Shown: piece by piece, positions 57,977 to 64,000 of the stretch
Position numbering within the stretch: position 1 is the first letter of the stretch
Layout: every line of letters begins with the position of its first letter
NCBI RefSeq assembly: GCF_017876795.1
Contig: NZ_JAGIOR010000001.1
Location: forward strand, 3,746,501 to 3,810,500
Reading direction: 5' to 3'
DNA from: Rhizobium leguminosarum
GTDB taxonomy: Bacteria; Pseudomonadota; Alphaproteobacteria; Rhizobiales; Rhizobiaceae
Length of the DNA stretch: 64,000 nt
Notes under the pieces: model-generated
The model's input: only the letters and a program-made list of their open reading frames with translations
What the model was told of the DNA's origin: nothing
The model's database searches: none
Position numbers and translations under genes: made by a program

Positions 57977-58744
57977 CTATCTAAAAAACACATCACCGGC
58001 AGCAATGGGCATCATCCTGCCAGTGCCGGTATCGAGCATCAACAAGCCATTATCATCAATTCCGGCGAATTGTCCGGAAATCGATCGGTCCGGCAAGTTC
58101 ACCGTGATCTTTTCGCCGATGCCGCAGGCGATGGTGCGCCAGCGCGCGGTGATCTTGCCGACGCCGCGACCCTGATCCCATTGATCAAGCACATCAGCCA
58201 TCGCAGCGAAGAGATGGGCGAAGAGTTCCTCCGGCGACGCCGCACTTGCATGCTGACGCAGGCAGGTGACGGGGTAGAGGGGATTATCCGGCATCACCGA
58301 GACATTGATACCGATGCCGACGATCAGCGCGTAGCGGCCATCGGGCAGACGCTCGCCTTCGACGAGGATGCCGCAGGTCTTCTTTCGGCCGATGAGAATA
58401 TCGTTCGGCCATTTGACCTCGAGCGGCTCGGCGCCCGGCGGCAGCACCTGGCGGATCGCCTGGTGCACGGCAACGGCGACAGCCAGCGGCAGAGAGCTCA
58501 GGCGCTCCATCGGCGCCGGGTCGATCAGCAGCAGAGAGGCGTAGAGATTGCCGCGTTCGGAAACCCAGAGCCGGCCGCGGCGGCCGCGGCCGCCGGTCTG
58601 CCGCTCGGCCGTCACCCAGAGGTTGCCGCCATCGCCCGCCCGAGCCCGGGCGAGGCATTCGCTGTTGGTGGACGATGTTTCCGACAGAGCTTCGTGCCTG
58701 AAATCGCCGAGCGATATCCGGCGCCGTCCGTCGGAAGCCATCAA
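57977..58744 (-). CDS. birA: biotin-[acetyl-CoA-carboxylase] ligase
   Basis: Attaches biotin to the carrier domain of acetyl-CoA carboxylase and other enzymes. It has 255 residues and no N-terminal winged helix, so it is a ligase only, not the repressor form of E. coli. [15 protein letters not shown] and [17 protein letters not shown] (biotinyl-AMP loop) are present, as is [20 protein letters not shown]. Its start ATGA overlaps the nuoN stop, so it is probably translated from the nuo operon mRNA. Confidence 0.94.
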   Translation of the reverse strand: MMASDGRRRISLGDFRHEALSETSSTNSECLARARAGDGGNLWVTAERQTGGRGRRGRLWVSERGNLYASLLLIDPAPMERLSSLPLAVAVAVHQAIRQVLPPGAEPLEVKWPNDILIGRKKTCGILVEGERLPDGRYALIVGIGINVSVMPDNPLYPVTCLRQHASAASPEELFAHLFAAMADVLDQWDQGRGVGKITARWRTIACGIGEKITVNLPDRSISGQFAGIDDNGLLMLDTGTGRMMPIAAGDVFFR

Positions 58745-60186
58745 AAGAGCGTCGCGGCGGCAAGCTCTGCCGCACCGCCGATCGGGCCGCCGATCAAGAC
58801 ATAGGCGGTGACGAAAAGACCGGAGAGACCGAAGACCAGACGCAACGAACCGGAGACACGCGCGAATTCGCCGGTCGCCTCATCGAACCACATCAGCTTG
58901 ATGACGCGCAGATAATAGTAGGCGCCGACGACCGAGGCGAGAACGCCGATGATGGCGAGCGCATAGAGCTTGGCTTCGATGGCGGCGACGAAGACGAAGT
59001 ACTTGGCGAAGAAGCCGGCGAGCGGCGGGATGCCGGCCAGCGAGAACATCAGCGCCGTCAGCACCACGGCCATGAACGGGTTGGTGGTGGAAAGGCCGGC
59101 GAGGTCGTCGACATTCTCGACGACGGTGCCGTCCTTGCGGCGCATCGACATGATGATCGCAAAGGTGCCGAGGGTCATGACCATATAGATGACCATATAC
59201 AGCATGACACCGGAAACGCCGGTCTGGTTGCCGGCGGCAAGGCCGACCAGCGCGTAGCCCATGTGGCCGATCGACGAATAGGCCATCAGCCGCTTGATGT
59301 TCTTCTGGCCGATCGCGGCAAACGCGCCGAGCAGCATCGAAGCGATCGAGATGAAGACGACAACCTGCTGCCAGTCAGCCAGAACCGGCTGGAAGGCGGT
59401 GATGACGATGCGGGTCATCATCGCCATGGCGGCAACCTTGGGGGCTGCAGCCAGGAAGGCGGTGACCGGCGTCGGCGCGCCTTCATAAACATCGGGCGTC
59501 CACATATGGAAGGGAACGGCGGAGATCTTGAAGGCGATGCCGGCGAGGATGAAGACCAGGCCGAAGATCAGACCGAGCGAACGCGCGCCATCGACGGAAA
59601 GCGCCTGGGCGATTTCGGAGAAGTGGGTGTGGCCGGTGAAGCCGTAGACCAGCGACATGCCATAGAGCAGCATGCCGGAGGAAAGCGCGCCGAGAACGAA
59701 ATATTTCAGGCCGGCTTCGGGCGACTTCAGGCTGTCGCGATTGATCGCGGCGACGACATAGAGGGCCAGCGACTGCAGTTCCAGCGCAAGATAGAGCGAG
59801 ATCAGGTCGTTGGCCGAGATCATCAGCAGGATGCCGAGGGTCGCAAGCACCAGCAGAACCGGGAACTCGAACTTGTCGAGCTGGTTTTCGCGTGCGTGGC
59901 CGGTCGTCATGAACACGGCGACCAGCGAACCGATGAGCGCCACCAGCTTCATGAAGCGCGAGAAGCCGTCGGCCATGTAGACGCCGCCATAGGCGAGGCC
60001 TTCAGCGGGCACGAAGAGCAGCCACAGGCCGGCGGCCAAGATCAGCACGATGGCGAGGCCGGTGACGACGAGGCCCGACCGCTCGCCTGAGAAGACGCCG
60101 ACCATCAACAGGACAAGGGCGCCGACCGCGAGGATGAGCTCCGGCGCGGAGAGATGCAGACTGAGGAGAATTGTTTCAGCGGTCAT
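58741..60186 (-). CDS. nuoN: NADH-quinone oxidoreductase subunit N
   Basis: Antiporter-like proton-pumping membrane subunit of complex I. It has 481 residues and about 14 hydrophobic spans. The proton-path Glu region reads [18 protein letters not shown], and the Lys in [13 protein letters not shown] and the [18 protein letters not shown] motif of the Mrp/NuoL-M-N family are present. It follows nuoM by 18 bases. Confidence 0.96.
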   Translation of the reverse strand: MTAETILLSLHLSAPELILAVGALVLLMVGVFSGERSGLVVTGLAIVLILAAGLWLLFVPAEGLAYGGVYMADGFSRFMKLVALIGSLVAVFMTTGHARENQLDKFEFPVLLVLATLGILLMISANDLISLYLALELQSLALYVVAAINRDSLKSPEAGLKYFVLGALSSGMLLYGMSLVYGFTGHTHFSEIAQALSVDGARSLGLIFGLVFILAGIAFKISAVPFHMWTPDVYEGAPTPVTAFLAAAPKVAAMAMMTRIVITAFQPVLADWQQVVVFISIASMLLGAFAAIGQKNIKRLMAYSSIGHMGYALVGLAAGNQTGVSGVMLYMVIYMVMTLGTFAIIMSMRRKDGTVVENVDDLAGLSTTNPFMAVVLTALMFSLAGIPPLAGFFAKYFVFVAAIEAKLYALAIIGVLASVVGAYYYLRVIKLMWFDEATGEFARVSGSLRLVFGLSGLFVTAYVLIGGPIGGAAELAAATLF

Positions 60187-60204
60187 GTCCGATAAGTCCC
60201 GTCA

Positions 60205-61716
60205 TCAATTCATAGACAGCGCAACATTCTGCGCTGCGTGCACGGCGGCCGTGTAGTTGTTGACTAGCAGATCCACCGAGGCGGCCGTCGCATCGAAGAC
60301 CGGAGCCGGGTAAACGCCGAAGAGGATGGTCAGTGCGACCAGCGGGTAGAGGATCAGCTGCTCGCGTCTGGAAAGATCGAGCAGCGCCTTCAGCTTTTCC
60401 TTCTCCAGCGCACCGAAGATCACCCGGCGATAAAGCCAGAGTGCATAGGCGGCCGAGAGGATGACGCCGGTGGCGGCAAACAGCGCAACCCAGGTATTGA
60501 CCCGGAAGACGCCGATCAGCGTCAGGAATTCGCCGATGAAGCCCGACGTGCCGGGAAGCCCGACATTGGCCATGGTGAAGACCATCATGGCGACGGCATA
60601 TTTCGGCATGTTGTTGACCAGGCCGCCATAGGCGTTGATCTCGCGGGTGTGGGTGCGGTCGTAAACGACGCCGACGCAGAGGAAGAGCGCGCCGGAGACG
60701 ATGCCGTGCGACAGCATCTGGAAGATCGAACCCTGAACACCCTGCATGTTGGCGGCAAAGATGCCCATGGTGACGTAGCCCATGTGCGCCACCGAAGAAT
60801 AGGCGATCAGCTTCTTGATATCGTCCTGCATCATCGCCACCAGGGAGGTATAGATGATCGCAATGACCGACAGGGCGAAGACGAATGGCGCGAAATAATC
60901 TGATGCGACCGGGAACATGCCGAGCGAAAAGCGGATCAGACCGTAGCCGCCGAGCTTCAACAGCACGCCGGCCAGGATCACCGAGCCTGCCGTCGGCGCC
61001 TGAACGTGGGCATCCGGAAGCCAGGTATGAACCGGCCACATCGGCATTTTCACCGCGAAGGAGGCGAAGAAGGCAAGCCATAACCAGGTCTGCAGCGCCG
61101 GCGGGAATTTATAAGCGAGCAGCGCGGTGATGTCGGTCGTGCCGGCCTGCCAGTACATCGCCATGATGGCGAGCAGCATCAGCACCGAGCCGAGCAGCGT
61201 ATAGAGGAAGAACTTGTAGCTCGCATAGACGCGGTCCTTGCCACCCCAGACGCCGATGATCAGGAACATCGGAATGAGGCCCGCCTCGAAGAAGACGTAG
61301 AAGAGCACGATATCGAGCGAGACGAAGACACCGACCATCATCGTTTCGAGGATGAGGAAGGCGATCATATATTCCTTCAGGCGCTTCTCGATCGAGAGCC
61401 AGCTTGCCAGCACGCAGAAGGGCATGAGGAAGGTCGTCAGGATGACGAACAGCATCGAGATGCCGTCGACGCCCAGGTGGTAGCCGATGCCGGTGCCGAG
61501 CCAATCATGCTTTTCGAGCATCTGGAAGCCCGGATTGGCATTGTCGAAGCCGGTCCAGATGAGAAGCGAGACGACGAAGGTGAAGACGGTGGTGATCAGC
61601 GAGATCCACAGCACGTTCTTCCGGCCGGTTTCGCTCTCGCCGTTCATCAAAAGCAGGAGCACCACGCCGACGAGCGGCAGGAAGGTGACCGTTGAAAGAA
61701 TAGGCCAATCGGTCAT
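60205..61716 (-). CDS. nuoM: NADH-quinone oxidoreductase subunit M
   Basis: Antiporter-like subunit of complex I, 503 residues. [18 protein letters not shown] holds the conserved Glu, [20 protein letters not shown] the conserved Lys, and [18 protein letters not shown] the family motif. About 14 spans. Its start overlaps the nuoL stop by one base, so the two are tightly coupled. Confidence 0.96.
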   Translation of the reverse strand: MTDWPILSTVTFLPLVGVVLLLLMNGESETGRKNVLWISLITTVFTFVVSLLIWTGFDNANPGFQMLEKHDWLGTGIGYHLGVDGISMLFVILTTFLMPFCVLASWLSIEKRLKEYMIAFLILETMMVGVFVSLDIVLFYVFFEAGLIPMFLIIGVWGGKDRVYASYKFFLYTLLGSVLMLLAIMAMYWQAGTTDITALLAYKFPPALQTWLWLAFFASFAVKMPMWPVHTWLPDAHVQAPTAGSVILAGVLLKLGGYGLIRFSLGMFPVASDYFAPFVFALSVIAIIYTSLVAMMQDDIKKLIAYSSVAHMGYVTMGIFAANMQGVQGSIFQMLSHGIVSGALFLCVGVVYDRTHTREINAYGGLVNNMPKYAVAMMVFTMANVGLPGTSGFIGEFLTLIGVFRVNTWVALFAATGVILSAAYALWLYRRVIFGALEKEKLKALLDLSRREQLILYPLVALTILFGVYPAPVFDATAASVDLLVNNYTAAVHAAQNVALSMN

Positions 61717-63716
61717 CAGAAAGAACTCCCGAGCATCATCCAGGTAACAAGCGCCGCAATGCCGATCAGCATGGCGAAGGCATAGTGATAGAGGTAACCG
61801 GTCTGCAGGCGGACGACGCGGTCGGTAACGGCGACGACACGGGCGGCCACACCGTTCGGGCCGTAGGTGTCGATGACGCCGACGTCACCCTTCTTCCACA
61901 GGTAGCGGCCAAGCGCCCTGGCCGTGCGGACGAAGAGGAAGTCGTAGAGTTCGTCGAAGTACCACTTGTTCAGCAGGAACTGGTAGAGAATGCGGTGCTG
62001 CCTGGCGAGGGTGCGCGGCGTCTGCGGCGAACGGATATACATGTACCAGGCGAGGACGAAGCCGAGCAGCATGGCGATGAACGGGCTCAGGCCCACGAGC
62101 GCCGGCACGTGGTGGAACTGTTCGACGAGTTCGTTCTCGGCGCCGGTGAAGAGCGCGCCCTTCCAGAACTCGGCATATTCCTCACCGTAGAAGCGGCCTT
62201 CGAAGATCACGCCGGCAAACATTGCGCCGAACGCCAGAAGATAGAGCGGCACCAGCATGACCTGCGGCGACTCGTGGACATGATGCATGACCTCGTGCGA
62301 AGCGCGCGGCTTGCCGAAGAAGGTCATGAAGATCAGGCGCCAGGAATAGAAGCTGGTAAACAGAGCCGCAATCACCAGCAGCGAGAAGGCAAAGCCCGCG
62401 ACCGGCGAATGCGAAGCATAGGTCGCCTCGATGATCACGTCCTTGGAGAAGAAGCCGGCAAAGCCGAACGGCGTGAAGGGAATACCAACGCCGGTGATCG
62501 CCAGCGTGCCGATGATCATCAGCCCGGCCGTAACCTTAATATGCGGCAAAAGTCCACCCATGTAACGCATGTCCTGCTCGCCATCGACCGCGTGGATGAC
62601 CGAGCCGGCGCCGAGGAACAGCAGCGCCTTGAAGAAGGCATGGGTGAACAGGTGGAAGATCGCCGCGCCATAGGCCCCTACCCCGAGCGCCACGAACATG
62701 TAGCCGAGCTGCGAACAGGTGGAATAGGCGATGACGCGCTTGATGTCGTTCTGCACCAGGCCGACGGTTGCCGCGAAGAAGGCGGTGATCGCACCGATCA
62801 CGGTGACGACGACAAGTGCATCCGGCGACAGTTCGAACAGCGGCGACATGCGGGCGACGAGGAAGACGCCGGCGGTGACCATGGTGGCGGCATGGATGAG
62901 GGCCGAGACCGGGGTCGGACCTTCCATGGCGTCCGGCAGCCAGGTGTGCAGCAGGAACTGCGCCGACTTGCCCATCGCGCCCATGAACAGCAGCAGGCAG
63001 ACGCCGGTCAGCGCATGCGCCTTGTCGAGCTGCATGCCGAAGAGGTTGAGGATCACTTCGCTCGCCTCGCCGCCGCCTTCATGCGGGGCAAAGTTCGAGG
63101 CATTGGCGAAGATCGTGTCGAGATTGATCGAGCCGAACAGCACGAAGACGCCAGCAATGCCGAGCACGAAGCCGAAGTCGCCGACGCGGTTGACGATGAA
63201 GGCCTTCATCGCCGCGGCCGTTGCCGACGGCTTCTTGAACCAGAAGCCGATCAGCAGGTAGGAGGCGAGACCGACGCCTTCCCAGCCGAAGAACATCTGC
63301 GCCAGGTTGTCGGCGGTCACCAGCATCAGCATGGCGAAGGTGAAGAGCGAGAGATAGGCGAAGAAGCGCGGGCGATGCGGATCGGTATGCATGTAGCCGA
63401 TCGAATAGACGTGAACCAGCGTCGAGACCGTGTTGACGACGATCAGCATGACGGAGGTCAGCGTATCCACGCGTAGCGACCAGGAGGCGTCGATGCCGCC
63501 GGACTGGATCCAGCGCAACACCTCGACCTTGATCGGGCCGCCTTCTGCATGCCCCATGCCGACGGTGAAGAACACCACCCAGGACAGGATGGCGGCGATG
63601 ATCATCAGACCGCTGGTGACATATTCCGAAGCCTTGGCGCCGATGGCGCGGCCAAAAAGGCCGGCGACGATCGCGCCGATCAAGGGAAGAAAGACGATAG
63701 CCTTATAGAGGAACAT
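61716..63716 (-). CDS. nuoL: NADH-quinone oxidoreductase subunit L
   Basis: Distal antiporter-like subunit of complex I with the long lateral helix. It has 666 residues, full length. [19 protein letters not shown] holds the conserved Glu, and [21 protein letters not shown] the Lys and motif. [19 protein letters not shown] follows. The C-terminal helix region is complete. It begins 7 bases after nuoK. Confidence 0.97.
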   Translation of the reverse strand: MFLYKAIVFLPLIGAIVAGLFGRAIGAKASEYVTSGLMIIAAILSWVVFFTVGMGHAEGGPIKVEVLRWIQSGGIDASWSLRVDTLTSVMLIVVNTVSTLVHVYSIGYMHTDPHRPRFFAYLSLFTFAMLMLVTADNLAQMFFGWEGVGLASYLLIGFWFKKPSATAAAMKAFIVNRVGDFGFVLGIAGVFVLFGSINLDTIFANASNFAPHEGGGEASEVILNLFGMQLDKAHALTGVCLLLFMGAMGKSAQFLLHTWLPDAMEGPTPVSALIHAATMVTAGVFLVARMSPLFELSPDALVVVTVIGAITAFFAATVGLVQNDIKRVIAYSTCSQLGYMFVALGVGAYGAAIFHLFTHAFFKALLFLGAGSVIHAVDGEQDMRYMGGLLPHIKVTAGLMIIGTLAITGVGIPFTPFGFAGFFSKDVIIEATYASHSPVAGFAFSLLVIAALFTSFYSWRLIFMTFFGKPRASHEVMHHVHESPQVMLVPLYLLAFGAMFAGVIFEGRFYGEEYAEFWKGALFTGAENELVEQFHHVPALVGLSPFIAMLLGFVLAWYMYIRSPQTPRTLARQHRILYQFLLNKWYFDELYDFLFVRTARALGRYLWKKGDVGVIDTYGPNGVAARVVAVTDRVVRLQTGYLYHYAFAMLIGIAALVTWMMLGSSF

Positions 63717-63723
63717 GAGCCAC

Positions 63724-64000
63724 TCAGCCCTTCATCATATTGACGTCTTCGACCGCGATCGAGCCGCGGTTGCGGTAGAAGACAACGAGAATTGCAAGAC
63801 CGATCGCCGCTTCGGCAGCCGCGACCGTCAGGATGAACAGCGCGAAGACCTGGCCGACGATGTCGTTCAGGAAGGAGGAGAAGGCGACCATGTTGATGTT
63901 GACGGCAAGCAGGATCAGCTCGATCGACATCAGGATGACGATGACGTTCTTCCGGTTCAGGAAGATGCCGAAGACGCCGAGCGTGAAGAGGATGGCGCTG
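63724..64000 (-). CDS. nuoK: NADH-quinone oxidoreductase subunit K (5' end beyond window)
   Basis: Small three-span subunit of complex I; about 92 of about 102 residues are in the window and the start lies just past base 64000. [18 protein letters not shown] leads into [18 protein letters not shown] with the essential membrane Glu, then [18 protein letters not shown] with the second Glu. It is upstream of nuoL as in the standard operon. Confidence 0.95.
   Translation of the reverse strand, partial: SAILFTLGVFGIFLNRKNVIVILMSIELILLAVNINMVAFSSFLNDIVGQVFALFILTVAAAEAAIGLAILVVFYRNRGSIAVEDVNMMKG

Overview
The window looks like chromosome from an alphaproteobacterium of the Rhizobium leguminosarum/etli type. 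The evidence is high-GC coding sequence, CTTGAC/CTTGCC-type promoters, alphaproteobacterial gene orders (tRNA-Tyr/tRNA-Gly/tuf ... tRNA-Trp/secE/nusG/rplKAJL/rpoB; divK-pleD; nuoLMN-birA-rnj-mce-DUF1467-proS-lolCD-dnaE), a BA14K-family protein, and both RNase E and RNase J. It reads as core housekeeping chromosome with one intact insertion sequence and one decayed toxin-antitoxin pair.

Layout. 1-10.3 kb (minus strand): translation/transcription block, tRNA-Tyr, tRNA-Gly, tuf, then an interposed small membrane protein and a sugar-nucleotide epimerase, then tRNA-Trp, secE, nusG, rplK, rplA, rplJ, rplL and rpoB (cut by the window edge). 10.4-17.4 kb: rlmB, small secreted proteins, an IS5-family element with a TCA target duplication, tRNA-Thr, NAD kinase and a serine hydrolase. 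17.4-22.8 kb (minus): prfB with its programmed +1 frameshift, PBP1A and an amidase. 23.4-26.3 kb: RNase E behind a long leader, followed by a vapBC relic and an AidB-like acyl-CoA dehydrogenase. 28.5-38.3 kb: pyrB, a catalytically dead pyrC homologue, plsY, dprA, topA, rnr and DUF983. 38.6-47 kb: an MFS protein, rpmG, a candidate structured RNA, pleD/divK, small conserved genes, DinB and an L,D-transpeptidase. 47-58.7 kb (minus): dnaE, lolDC, proS, DUF1467, mce, rnj and birA. 58.7-64 kb: nuoN, M, L and K (cut by the edge).

The most interesting signal is a set of four perfect alphaproteobacterial LexA boxes (GTTC-N7-GTTC), all in promoter positions. One precedes dinB, as expected. One precedes an unannotated 44-codon membrane protein (8234-8368). 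Two lie in the intergenic region shared by an unannotated 28-codon membrane peptide (50614-50700, operator between -35 and -10) and a DUF5680 gene. This suggests a locally encoded SOS response that includes tiny membrane proteins, analogous to but not shown to be homologous with Caulobacter SidA or E. coli TisB. Other leads are a highly structured candidate sRNA at 40146-40333 with two mutually exclusive folds, an AT-rich structured locus upstream of proS, and tandem hairpins in the ribosomal-protein leaders.

All calls come from reading the sequence. No similarity search, folding program or expression data was available. No rRNA gene, CRISPR array or prophage was seen.
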